A stretch of DNA of 55,758 bases from Moorena sp. SIO3H5 (GCF_010692395.1 NZ_JAAHHS010000001.1:64499-120256), one strand, 5' to 3'. Shown: positions 1-8,857, numbered from the stretch's first letter. Notes: a model not told the origin generated them from the letters alone. Program-made: numbers and translations.

Positions 1-133
1 GCGTATTTCTTCGCTGAACCTAGGCTATGGAGCAAATTCAAGCAGGGGTATCATCAAACTGAGCTAGGATATGACGACCAGTTTTTGGCCAACCACTAAC
101 TTGCTTTAAATAGGGTGTTTTAACTAGCGTCAT
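1..133 (-). pseudogene. DUF4291-like gene remnant
   Basis: A minus-strand frame starts at ATG 133 behind a good ribosome site (AGGAAAGGA) and reads 31 codons, including GWPKTGRHILAQFDD, before a TGA at 38-40. From memory this matches the conserved opening of DUF4291 proteins, which normally run about 200 residues, so the gene looks broken by a stop or frameshift very early. The sequence that follows towards the window edge can be read in another frame but only weakly resembles the family. It lies directly downstream of the TROVE-vWA gene on the same strand. The function of DUF4291 is not known to me. The family call rests on remembered sequence, not on a search. Confidence 0.5.
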
Positions 134-165
134 AGTAATCCTTTCCTGCTTATTTTAAGCCAAGG

Positions 166-1827
<1,662 letters not shown>

Positions 1828-1980
1828 TGTCTTGATGCAGTCGCTCATGGTTTTGGGTTTGTGTGCGGAACCTGCGTCCGCACCTGTCTTGATGCAGTCG
1901 CTCATGGGGGAAACCCCCAAGACCGCGCTGCATCGCTCTCCAGCCCCGTGGAAACCCCCGCATGAAGGCGCTGCATCGCT
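1828..1980. repeat. Dispersed palindromic repeat, composite copy
   Basis: Contains two copies of the unit that opens CTTGATGCAGTCGCTCATGG and closes GCGCTGCATCGCT. The two ends are inverted copies (GATGCAG/CTGCATC), and an inner GGGGG...CCCCC pair makes a hairpin. The same family occurs at 2746-2797, 8389-8499, 11003-11057 and 25922-26093. It is a small non-coding mobile or REP-like repeat. Short open frames across it are not genes. Confidence 0.85.
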
Positions 1981-2097
1981 TCGCGCAAGTTCAGAAAGCC
2001 GTTTTTTCACACACGGGATTTGAACCCGTATATACTTGAACAGAATCAAGTGCCTTACCATTTGGCGAGTATGAAAGCTTTCCGGGTCAGGGCGCGA
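1981..2097 (-). ncRNA. tRNA-like Y RNA candidate, type A copy 1
   Basis: Read on the minus strand, the ends pair (UCGCGC with GCGCGA), then an internal loop, then a second helix (CGGAAAGC with GCUUUCUG). Above this sits a tRNA-shaped body: acceptor-like CAUAC/GUGUG, D arm (2052-2066, GCC..GGC with GG in the loop), an anticodon-like arm (2034-2051, ACUUG/CAAGU, loop containing CUG) and a canonical T arm (2013-2029, loop UUCAAAU). There is no free 3' end or CCA, so it cannot be charged. A tRNA-like body on a Ro-binding stem is the known architecture of bacterial YrlA Y RNAs. It is the member closest to the TROVE gene. Confidence 0.8.
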
Positions 2098-2170
2098 AAG
2101 TGACTCAGTGAATTTTTAAATTGTTTAGTTATGCCAGTAAAACCACTCTAATTGCACTAGAATTGGGGTG

Positions 2171-2316
2171 CCCGCGCAAGTCAGTAAAGCTTTTAATAAA
2201 ATGATGCTCTATCCATTTGAGCTACAGCGGCAAATAGCGCCGCTGATAGGATTCGAACCTATAACCTTCCGATTAGCAGATCGGTAGTATGTAAGCTTCA
2301 GCGGTTAGGGCGCGGG
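2171..2316 (-). ncRNA. Circularly permuted tRNA-like Y RNA candidate, type B copy 1
   Basis: The ends pair over 7 bp (CCCGCGC/GCGCGGG). After a second helix come, in RNA order: an anticodon-like hairpin (2269-2284, CCGAU/AUCGG, 6-nt loop), a variable AGGUU, a T arm (2246-2262, loop UUCGAAU), the 3' acceptor strand (2239-2245), a 7-nt closing loop, the 5' acceptor strand (2225-2231), then a D arm (2206-2222, GCUC..GAGC). The 3' half of a tRNA therefore precedes its 5' half. The body resembles tRNA-Arg types. The sealed acceptor stem rules out aminoacylation. The terminal helix and loop sequence match type A. Confidence 0.82.
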
Positions 2317-2337
2317 GGTAAATTTAAAACAATTGCT

Positions 2338-2381
2338 CTTGTGCAAGTTAACGAAAGATTTATAGTAACTTACAATCGTCC
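2338..2381 (-). ncRNA. Truncated 3' arm of a type C RNA
   Basis: About 44 bases closely match the 3' end of the type C RNA (3335-3378), including GTGCAAGTTAAC and the following ACTTAC..CGTCC. No matching 5' arm is present here. It marks an old tandem duplication that carried only part of type C. Confidence 0.65.
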
Positions 2382-2445
2382 TTTAACCAGTACTTTTATC
2401 ACTCTGTAGCATGATTTGTAAATTATTCCTAGAAAGTTGAATCAA

Positions 2446-2568
2446 TCGCGCAAGTTCAGAAAGCTGTTGTTTCACACACGGGATTCGAACCCGCATATAA
2501 AGGATTTACAGTCCTCTTGCCTTACCGTTTGGCTAGTATGTACTAAAGCTTTCCGGGTCAGGGCGCGA
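2446..2568 (-). ncRNA. tRNA-like Y RNA candidate, type A copy 2
   Basis: Same stem, D-arm and T-arm framework as copy 1, with a closed UCGCGC/GCGCGA end helix. The anticodon arm is different: stem AGAGGA/UCCUUU and loop CUGUAAA, which is the normal loop of tRNA-Tyr (anticodon GUA). The T loop is UUCGAAU with a G-U closing T stem. Four extra bases lie between the second helix and the body. The arm differs from copy 1 at almost every stem position yet still pairs, which supports a selected structure. Confidence 0.8.
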
Positions 2569-2647
2569 AGGTGATTCAATTTTTACCTTACACGTTTAAT
2601 TTGAAAGTTATTTATTTATGCTAGTGAAAACCTCTAGAATTGGGGTG

Positions 2648-2845
2648 CCCGCGCAAGTGAGTAAAGCTTTTTACAATATGATGCTCTATCCATTTGAGCT
2701 ACAACGGCAAATAGCGCCGTTGATAGGATTCGAACCTATAACCTTGTCTTGATGCAGTCGCTCATGGGGGGAACCCCCAAGACCGCGCTGCATCGCTCCG
2801 ATTAGTATATCGGTAGTATGTAAGCTTCAGCAGTTAGGGCGCGGG
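2648..2845 (-). ncRNA. Type B permuted tRNA-like RNA, copy 2, with repeat inserted
   Basis: Identical layout to type B copy 1 (146 nt once the insert is removed). The acceptor helix carries a compensatory change: CAACGGC (from 2716-2722) pairs perfectly with GCCGUUG (from 2702-2708), where copy 1 has CAGCGGC/GCCGCUG. A 52-bp copy of the dispersed palindromic repeat (2746-2797) sits between the anticodon hairpin and the variable region. As RNA it would fold as an extra hairpin, so the copy may still be functional or may be dying. Confidence 0.75.
2746..2797. repeat. Dispersed palindromic repeat inside an RNA gene
   Basis: A copy of the family described at 1828-1980. Its boundaries are set by comparison with type B copies 1 and 3, which lack these 52 bases. 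The GATGCAG/CTGCATC ends and GGGGGG/CCCCC core make it self-complementary. Confidence 0.88.
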
Positions 2846-2867
2846 AGGAAATTTGTAACACTTGCTT

Positions 2868-2910
2868 CTGTGCAAGTTAATACAAAATTGATAGGAACTT
2901 ATAATAGTTC
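2868..2910 (-). ncRNA. Second truncated 3' arm of a type C RNA
   Basis: Carries CTGTGCAAGTTAA and more diverged following bases that match 3335-3378. The downstream spacer (TTTAACCAGTACTTTTATC) is shared with the remnant at 2338-2381, so both derive from the same duplicated block. Confidence 0.6.
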
Positions 2911-2974
2911 TTTAACCAGTACTTTTATCACTCTGTACCATAATTTAGAAATTATTCCTAGAAGGTTGAATCAA

Positions 2975-3093
2975 TCGCGCAAGTTCAGAAAGCTGTTGTA
3001 TCACACACGGGATTTGAACCCGTATATTCTCGATGATAAGTCAAGAGCCTTTTCCATTTGGCTAGTATGAAAGCTTTCCGGGTCAGGGCGCGA
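2975..3093 (-). ncRNA. tRNA-like Y RNA candidate, type A copy 3
   Basis: Framework as copies 1 and 2. The anticodon arm has its own sequence: UCUUGA/UCGAGA with a 7-nt loop CUUAUCA (U33 present, triplet UAU). The D loop reads AAATGGAAAA, slightly changed from the other copies. T arm and acceptor-like CAUAC/GUGUG are identical to copy 1. Confidence 0.8.
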
Positions 3094-3167
3094 AGGTGAC
3101 TCAGTGAATTTTTGAAATTGTTTGGTTATGCCAGTAAAACCACTCTAATTGCACTAGAATTGGGGTG

Positions 3168-3313
3168 CCCGCGCAAGTCAGTAAAGCTTTTAATAAAATG
3201 ATGCTCTATCCATTTGAGCTACAACGGCAAATAGCGCCGCTGATAGGATTCGAACCTATAACCTTCCGATGAGTAGATCGGTAGTATGTAAGCTTCAGCA
3301 GTTAGGGCGCGGG
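3168..3313 (-). ncRNA. Circularly permuted tRNA-like Y RNA candidate, type B copy 3
   Basis: A 146-nt RNA with the same order as copy 1. The acceptor helix is CAGCGGC/GCCGUUG, with a G-U wobble at the position where copies 1 and 2 have G-C and A-U. This gives all three states expected of a conserved base pair. The anticodon hairpin keeps CCGAU/AUCGG but has loop CUACUC, so the loop drifts while the stem is held. Confidence 0.82.
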
Positions 3314-3333
3314 GGGAAATTTGGAACAATTGC

Positions 3334-3519
3334 TCCTGTGCAAGTTAACAAAAGCTTTATAGCAACTTACGACCGTCCTCACCAAGCATGGCTCAGCAGT
3401 GGACACGCACGCCAAATCTCTGTAAGACAATGGCTTAGTGCTCGCGCTCCTCGGTTACCCGAGTTCGCTACCTTAGGATCGTTATCTGTGTGTAGGCTTC
3501 TTGAGATTAGGGCACAGGA
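3334..3519 (-). ncRNA. Type C structured RNA of the Ro/Y RNA array
   Basis: The first RNA of the array on the minus strand. Its ends pair over 8 bp (UCCUGUGC/GCACAGGA). The next bases on the 5' side (CCUAA) and on the 3' side (AACUU) repeat the internal loop of types A and B, and a second GAAGC/GCUUU-like helix follows. The interior is not tRNA-like. It contains a hairpin CUCGG-GUAA-CCGAG (GNRA-type tetraloop) and a GGC...GCC region. No protein frame of note spans it. I do not recognise the family; by position and end structure it should bind the same protein as A and B. Confidence 0.62.
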
Positions 3520-3555
3520 CAAAAGGTTTAACCTAACACCTTATAACCATAAACC

Positions 3556-3833
<278 letters not shown>

Positions 3834-4004
3834 GTCCTTGGCACAAAATTTTTTAGGACTTAGGGACAACTGAGGTGTTTGACATCTTTAACCCTTGAAA
3901 GCGGGGAGATTCATTAGACCTTATACTAGGGACGGTAACTTGGGGCTGATATGGTTAGATTGTTCGCGAGCTCACAATATTGAAATTAACTTTAAGCAAG
4001 CAAT

Positions 4005-4832
4005 ATGATGAGCAACTTTAAGGATCAAGTGGCACTAATCACAGGAGCTTCCTCTGGCATTGGAGCAGCTCTTGCTCAAGAATTAGCCCGTGAAGGAGCC
4101 AATGTGGTACTCCTAGCTCGGCGAGCAGAACGATTAGAAGCCATAGCGTCACAAATTGATCCCAACGGTCAACGTGTACTTGCTATCCCCTGTGATGTCA
4201 CGAAGGATGGTGAGCTTGATCAAGCGGCAAGCTTTGCCCGTAGTAAATTCGGCAAAATTGATATCGTTGTTGCTAATGCTGGCTGGTCTTTGAAGGGTAA
4301 TGTCGAAAACCTCAGGGTGAATGACTATCGACGTCTTTGGGAAACAAATGTTTTTGGGGTACTGAGTACCATCTACGCGACCTTAGATGACCTCAAGAAA
4401 ACTAAAGGAAGACTGGTCATCATTAGTAGCGTCAAAAGTTACGTTGCCTTGAGTGGCGATTCTCCCTATAGTATGAGCAAATTTGCTATGCGGGCTTTGT
4501 GTGAGTCGTTGTCTCAGGAGTTGGCTCCCCATGGCGTGTCGGTCACACACATTTGTCCAGGGTACGTTGCTACTGAAATTCGTCAGCTAGACAATCAGGG
4601 AATTTGGCATTCAGACTGGGAGGATCCTATTTCCCCCAGGCTTATGATTTCTGCGGAGGAAACTGCCCAACAAATTGTTAAAGCTATTTCCCGACGACAA
4701 CGGGAACAGGTAATAACAAACTACGGCAAGCTGATTGTCCTAATCAAACGTCACATGCCTTGGTTGCTCTCATTGCTGATTTCAAAATTTAAAATCAAGG
4801 TAGCTGCTAAGCCGTCACCTATTCAGCAATAA
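4005..4832 (+). CDS. SDR-family oxidoreductase
   Basis: A 275-residue classical short-chain dehydrogenase. It has the nucleotide-binding TGASSGIG motif near residue 15, NAG near residue 90, and the catalytic Ser plus YSMSK (Tyr-x3-Lys) around residues 140-155. An Arg pair after the second strand suggests NADP(H). The substrate cannot be read from the sequence. The last ~40 residues are basic and hydrophobic (MPWLLSLLISKF), which suggests membrane association, as in SDRs acting on lipids. Two adjacent ATGs (4005, 4008) are both possible starts. It is transcribed away from the Ro/Y RNA set and stands alone. Confidence 0.85.
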   Translation: MMSNFKDQVALITGASSGIGAALAQELAREGANVVLLARRAERLEAIASQIDPNGQRVLAIPCDVTKDGELDQAASFARSKFGKIDIVVANAGWSLKGNVENLRVNDYRRLWETNVFGVLSTIYATLDDLKKTKGRLVIISSVKSYVALSGDSPYSMSKFAMRALCESLSQELAPHGVSVTHICPGYVATEIRQLDNQGIWHSDWEDPISPRLMISAEETAQQIVKAISRRQREQVITNYGKLIVLIKRHMPWLLSLLISKFKIKVAAKPSPIQQ

Positions 4833-4929
4833 TATTTTTTAATCTAGCAATTATCAGCAACGCCTTTTCCAGAAAGTTGTCTCTGACTACCTGTTGCATG
4901 CACTTAGCCATACCTTTACCAACCTGAAA

Positions 4930-5652
4930 CTAATTACCATAACCCTTTTTCTTGCCATAAAAAACTGTTTTAAACTCTAGAAAATCGGTATTTGGACTAT
5001 AAAGGGTATAAGTAGCCTTTCCTGGTTCTTTGCCTACATTTCCTACACCAACAACTCTTCTTTTGGGAGCAGTAATAGTTTGCATGGGTTGCTGGCGATC
5101 TAAAGTCATCACCGAACTATTTACCGAACCTCCTTGTAGTTGATATTCAAATACTTGACCCGAACGACCACAAAAGAGATGATTTGCCTGGACTCTTTGC
5201 AAGCGGTCTAACATTTGCCAGGGTGCGGTTTCGGGGGTTAACTCATCGCTGACGCTAACCATGCTACCGTGAATTAACAAACAATCTAATTCAAAGAAGC
5301 CAAAATGACAGTTGCGTAACCACTGTACGGTTTCGCGAGATACCGAATCCCAAAGAAGTTTAGCAGTTTCTTTACCAAAGCGCTCGATTAATTCTGTCGG
5401 TTCTGGTGTCGAACCCAAACCGTGTAAAGTAAAGCATTGTTCTTCCCACCAGCCGACGCATACTTGGGGTTCTAATTCTCCAGGTAAAGGATTCTGAATT
5501 CGTTTAATTACTTGTTCGCTATCTTGGTTAGCTCCTACGATATCCCCCAGAATATACAATGCTTCCACCTTAAAGCGCTGGCGTTTGATATCTGCCAACA
5601 CTGCTTCGTAAGCTGCGATATTTCCTTCAATTCCGCTTAAAATTGCCCACAT
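4930..5652 (-). CDS. Calcineurin-like phosphoesterase homologue, probably inactive
   Basis: A 240-residue protein with the YfcE/metallophosphoesterase layout. The motifs are eroded: the opening reads LSGIEGN where active enzymes have SDIHGN (metal Asp and His lost), GDIVG is kept, the GNHD block is GWWEE, IHGS is kept, and the last motif is CGRSG instead of CGHTH. It should not hold a normal two-metal centre and may be a regulatory or binding protein. It is the last gene of a set with an active-looking paralogue (34-bp gap) and a CobW-like P-loop protein. It begins at ATG 5652. Confidence 0.8.
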   Translation of the reverse strand: MWAILSGIEGNIAAYEAVLADIKRQRFKVEALYILGDIVGANQDSEQVIKRIQNPLPGELEPQVCVGWWEEQCFTLHGLGSTPEPTELIERFGKETAKLLWDSVSRETVQWLRNCHFGFFELDCLLIHGSMVSVSDELTPETAPWQMLDRLQRVQANHLFCGRSGQVFEYQLQGGSVNSSVMTLDRQQPMQTITAPKRRVVGVGNVGKEPGKATYTLYSPNTDFLEFKTVFYGKKKGYGN

Positions 5653-5685
5653 TGATTTTCAATTTAAATATTTAAGTAATTTAAT

Positions 5686-6501
5686 TTACCTCTCACACAC
5701 ATGAGTCGGATCGTCGGCTTTTTCAGCAAATTCCAAACCTCTAGCCAAACGCCAAGCGAAAATCGGTGGTAAACCAGCATCTAAGATGGCAGCGCAGGTT
5801 GTTTGATAGTCATACTCCACTTCCCGCAAGTCTACTGCTTGTGTTTCCGTGTCATAGATAACATAGGTAGCATTGGGACGACCATGACGGGGTTCCCCTA
5901 CCGAACCGACATTGATAATTTGCTTCAGGGGAGTATTAAAACTTATGGTTGGTTGTTCGTTTATACTGGGTTGACGAACTTTAACCTGTAATTGTCCAGA
6001 ATCTAGGGTGCGGACATAGGGAAAGTGGGTATGTCCGCAAAATAATATATCTGCATCGCTGGAGAGAACTCTTTCTAAAGCAGTGAAAGCATCCATTTCG
6101 GGTAACAAATATTCGTGGTTGCTATTAGGACTACCATGTACGAAACAGAGATTATCTTCTTTGTAGGTATGGGGTAGTTGGGCTAAATATTCCCTAACTT
6201 CGGGATTGACGTGCTTATTTGTCCATTCGTGGGCGATTTTACCTCTTTTTTCCGCCAACAGGGAAGGATAACTACATTCACAAGCATTTAGTCCTTCTAC
6301 AATATCTTCATCCCAACAACCCTGTACAGTGGGAATATCTAAAGAACGAATTTGTTCCACCACTGCATTAGGATAGGGACCATAACCCACTAAATCCCCC
6401 AGACAATAAATCTTTTCTGCTTTTTGCTGGTCAATATCCAGTAAAACTGCATCTAAAGCTGCATAATTACCATGGATACAAGATATCACTGCTATTTTCA
6501 T
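5686..6501 (-). CDS. Metallophosphoesterase with Cys-substituted metal site
   Basis: A 271-residue calcineurin-like phosphoesterase. Motifs in order: SCIHGN (usual SDIHGN, first Asp changed to Cys), GDLVGYGPYPN, GCWDED (usual GNHD, Asn changed to Cys), VHGSP and CGHTH. The fold and most ligands are kept, but two metal-ligand positions are Cys. This suggests a different metal preference from the usual Mn/Fe/Zn pair. The start overlaps the stop of the P-loop gene by 4 bp (ATGA), so the two are translationally coupled. Neighbour genes and operator-like boxes point to zinc homeostasis. The substrate is unknown. Confidence 0.82.
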   Translation of the reverse strand: MKIAVISCIHGNYAALDAVLLDIDQQKAEKIYCLGDLVGYGPYPNAVVEQIRSLDIPTVQGCWDEDIVEGLNACECSYPSLLAEKRGKIAHEWTNKHVNPEVREYLAQLPHTYKEDNLCFVHGSPNSNHEYLLPEMDAFTALERVLSSDADILFCGHTHFPYVRTLDSGQLQVKVRQPSINEQPTISFNTPLKQIINVGSVGEPRHGRPNATYVIYDTETQAVDLREVEYDYQTTCAAILDAGLPPIFAWRLARGLEFAEKADDPTHVCER

Positions 6502-7265
6502 ACCACGTCTACCTCTGGTTCACTTTCTTCTGGTTCACTTTCTAAAGACTCTTTTACTTGTTGTTGGTAATAATTAATTGCCGATTCGGGAAGACAGCAA
6601 TCTTGGACAGTTTGAACAATTTCAGCTTTATTTAAATTACTACCTACTATTTCAAAACCACTAAAACGATCTGGTTTACCATTTAACCAACGGGGTAATT
6701 TTAAAGGTTCAAATGCTAATTCGGATTCCCCTAGTATGAAGTCACCATAATAAATTTGTCCATCCACTAGGTCGAAAAGTCCTTTTACCCGAGCTACCTC
6801 ACCGTAAGCACCTTGAGTAAGTTCCAGCCAAAAAGTAGCTAAACTATCAAAATCTAAAATTTCCCCCGTCAAAACCCCCCGATGAATCTGCAAAGCTGTG
6901 GTTGGCTTAGTGATGTTATTTCCTGGAATAACTTCATCCGCCCAAGAATTTAACTCTTTACTATCTGTATCGCCGGGGATTATGGCTACTCGATGGGCGT
7001 TAAAAGTTTGCAGTAAAGGTTCAATTCCGGCTAAATCCAAATACCAGGGAATCTCTAGATAAGTAATGGTTTTGTCTAATTCCGCTTCTTCCCCTGTCTG
7101 ATAAAGTTTTAGTTGAGGGTATTCACTTTGGAGATATATGGCATCAATGGGTACGGAATCGGTTTTAGGACTGAAATAACCTACAGGTTTATTGGTTTGG
7201 GCTATTTGTTGACCAATCCAGTGGGTTTTACCGCCACCGGTCGGACTGGCGACAGCAATAATCAT
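6498..7265 (-). CDS. CobW-like P-loop NTPase
   Basis: A 255-residue protein with an N-terminal Walker A (ASPTGGGKTHW) and a C-terminal part resembling the CobW C-terminal domain (ARVKGLFDLVDG). The CxCC metal motif of true COG0523 zinc chaperones is absent, and the last ~20 residues are acidic (EPEESEPEVDVV). CobW relatives are GTPases that deliver metals. Encoded after folE behind its own operator-like box, it overlaps the next gene by 4 bp. I infer a metal-responsive accessory GTPase or ATPase; the substrate is not readable. Confidence 0.68.
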   Translation of the reverse strand: MIIAVASPTGGGKTHWIGQQIAQTNKPVGYFSPKTDSVPIDAIYLQSEYPQLKLYQTGEEAELDKTITYLEIPWYLDLAGIEPLLQTFNAHRVAIIPGDTDSKELNSWADEVIPGNNITKPTTALQIHRGVLTGEILDFDSLATFWLELTQGAYGEVARVKGLFDLVDGQIYYGDFILGESELAFEPLKLPRWLNGKPDRFSGFEIVGSNLNKAEIVQTVQDCCLPESAINYYQQQVKESLESEPEESEPEVDVV

Positions 7266-7277
7266 AAGCAGTTTTTT

Positions 7278-7302
7278 TTGATGACGATAATCATTGTATC
7301 AA
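7278..7302 (-). promoter_or_regulatory. Candidate Zur/Fur-type operator
   Basis: An imperfect AT-rich palindrome (TTGAT..GATAATCATTGTATCAA) sits just before the P-loop gene. Its core TAATCATTGTA resembles the TTATCATTATA core found upstream of folE (8076-8106) and the general form of cyanobacterial Zur boxes as I remember them. Confidence 0.45.
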
Positions 7303-7331
7303 AAAAAGAGATGAGCTTTATACCCATCTCT
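7301..7331 (-). terminator. Rho-independent terminator after folE
   Basis: Minus strand: GAGATGGGT pairs with GCTCATCTC (one or two wobbles) around a 5-nt loop, followed directly by a run of seven T. It separates folE from the P-loop gene, so the latter needs its own promoter. Confidence 0.8.
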
Positions 7332-7351
7332 CATGCTGACAAGCGAATTAA

Positions 7352-8008
7352 TTAATGCATTGAAGGTTTGTAGTGAATTAAACTCATAAACTCCTGACGG
7401 GTTTTTGGATCATCTGCAAATACACCTCTAACCGCACTAGTGGCAGTCCAAGAACCGGGTTTTTGGACTCCTCGCATTACCATACACATATGGCTTGCTT
7501 CCACTACTACCGCCACCCCTTTTGGTTTTAATAATCCTTGAAGGGCATCGGCAATTTGGGCAGTTAATCTTTCCTGTACTTGCAAACGTCGTCCGTACAT
7601 TTCACAAATACGAGCAATTTTTGACAGTCCGATTACCTTACCGTCGGGAATATAAGCGACGTGAGCGTGACCAAGAATAGGTAAGATATGGTGTTCGCAG
7701 GAGCTAAATAGGTCAATGTCCCGAACTAAGACCATTTCATTGGTATTTTCGTGAAATACTGCCCCGTTGAGGAGTTCGTCTAAAGATTGATGATAGCCAG
7801 AAGTCAGAAATTTTAAGGCTTTGACCACTCTTTTAGGAGTATCTTTCAAGCCTTCGCGGTCTGGGTTTTCTCCCAATCCTAACAGTAAAGTCCGTACCGC
7901 TTGGCGCATCTCTTCTTCAGAAACGAGAGGTTGTTGGGTGGTATTTAGTTTTGGTAATTTGCGATCAATTTTATCAATCTGGTTGGGTTCGGACTTACCT
8001 AAGGTCAT
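7352..8008 (-). CDS. folE: GTP cyclohydrolase I
   Basis: A 218-residue GTP cyclohydrolase I, which converts GTP to dihydroneopterin triphosphate, the first step of folate and pterin synthesis. The zinc ligands are visible: Cys and His in SSCEHH near residue 105 and Cys in SHMCMVMRG near residue 175. Other family blocks ([25 protein letters not shown]) are intact. The first ~30 residues are a variable extension. A strong terminator follows. The inverted repeat upstream (8076-8106) contains a Zur-like core, consistent with folE genes placed under zinc control in cyanobacteria. Confidence 0.95.
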   Translation of the reverse strand: MTLGKSEPNQIDKIDRKLPKLNTTQQPLVSEEEMRQAVRTLLLGLGENPDREGLKDTPKRVVKALKFLTSGYHQSLDELLNGAVFHENTNEMVLVRDIDLFSSCEHHILPILGHAHVAYIPDGKVIGLSKIARICEMYGRRLQVQERLTAQIADALQGLLKPKGVAVVVEASHMCMVMRGVQKPGSWTATSAVRGVFADDPKTRQEFMSLIHYKPSMH

Positions 8009-8075
8009 GTATTTGAATTAGATGAAATTAAACAGTAACAGAAGTAGCCAAGCAGTTATTTAACTTTTGGCGAAG

Positions 8076-8106
8076 TTTATCGGCATCTATAATGATAACC
8101 GATAAA
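8076..8106. promoter_or_regulatory. Inverted repeat upstream of folE, candidate Zur site
   Basis: TTTATCGG and CCGATAAA form a perfect 8-bp inverted repeat around a core that reads TTATCATTATA on the folE strand. It lies about 70 bp before the folE start, in promoter range. Confidence 0.45.
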
Positions 8107-8388
8107 GACTAGCTGATTCGTAAATTCGCACTAAACCTTGTAGGATAAGGCTTGCGCTACAATAGAAAAACTGAACTATTTAATAACCAAAAGACAATCA
8201 TACCAAGGCTTTCAGACTTTTTAAGATTTACGTTACGAATCAGCTGTTAATTGCGATGCGGCTTTGCCGACGCTACGGGAACGCAACGACTTCTGTTGTT
8301 TTTCTTGCTAAAAGCAAGCCAAAATCTCGGAGTCAATAGGACTAATGTACTGGTTTTGACCGGAGTTTTTCCGAACTTCACTGTCAGC

Positions 8389-8499
8389 CATGCAGTCGCT
8401 CATGGGGGAGACCCCCGCAGGTCGGCGCTGCCTCCCCAAGACCGTAATGGTGCGTTTTCCGTGATGGCGAGCAATCACGGGTCGCAACTCTGCATAGCT
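8389..8499. repeat. Dispersed palindromic repeat, composite copy
   Basis: Opens ATGCAGTCGCTCATGGGGG and closes CTCTGCATAGCT. The inner part (CCCCAAGACCGTAATGGTGC) is shared with the copy at 25922-26093, so at least two subtypes exist in this window. Confidence 0.8.
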
Positions 8500-8719
8500 A
8501 AAAATAGGTTGACTGTTTTTTTTCAGTTACAATTTATACCAAATTAGATGAGCTTACCCTGGACGATTTTCCTGGATGATTCCGATGAGTCTTAGGATTT
8601 TCTGGATTTTCTGGATTTTCTGGATTCTGAGCCTGAAGGGTTTCAAAAGTTTTGGATAAATGAGTTTGGGAAGATTCCTGGCTGGTTGGAAAAGTCGGGA
8701 ATCTCAACCCTAGTTCCGT

Positions 8720-8857
8720 CGCGCCCCGCGTGACAAGCAGGTCAAACGCGCCCCCCGTGACCGTAGGTCAAACGCGCCCCCCGTGACCGTAGGTCAAACG
8801 CGCCCCGCGTGACAAGCAGGTCAAACGCGCCCCGCGTGACAAGCAGGTCAAACGCGC
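8720..8857. repeat. Tandem array of 26-27 bp units
   Basis: Five consecutive units of the form CGCGCCCC(G/C)CGTGAC..AGGTCAAA, in two alternating sequence versions (CAAGC and CGT inside), plus a partial sixth. Each unit holds an inverted GTGAC/GGTCA pair. GC-rich in an AT-rich gap. Confidence 0.9.

Noticed and set aside
1981..3313. Ordinary tRNA gene cluster
   Set aside because: The T arms are canonical, but type A bodies lack a free acceptor end, type B bodies are permuted with 6-nt anticodon loops, and all are enclosed by a shared terminal helix.
8720..8857. CRISPR array
   Set aside because: Units are directly adjacent with no spacers and come in two versions; no cas genes.
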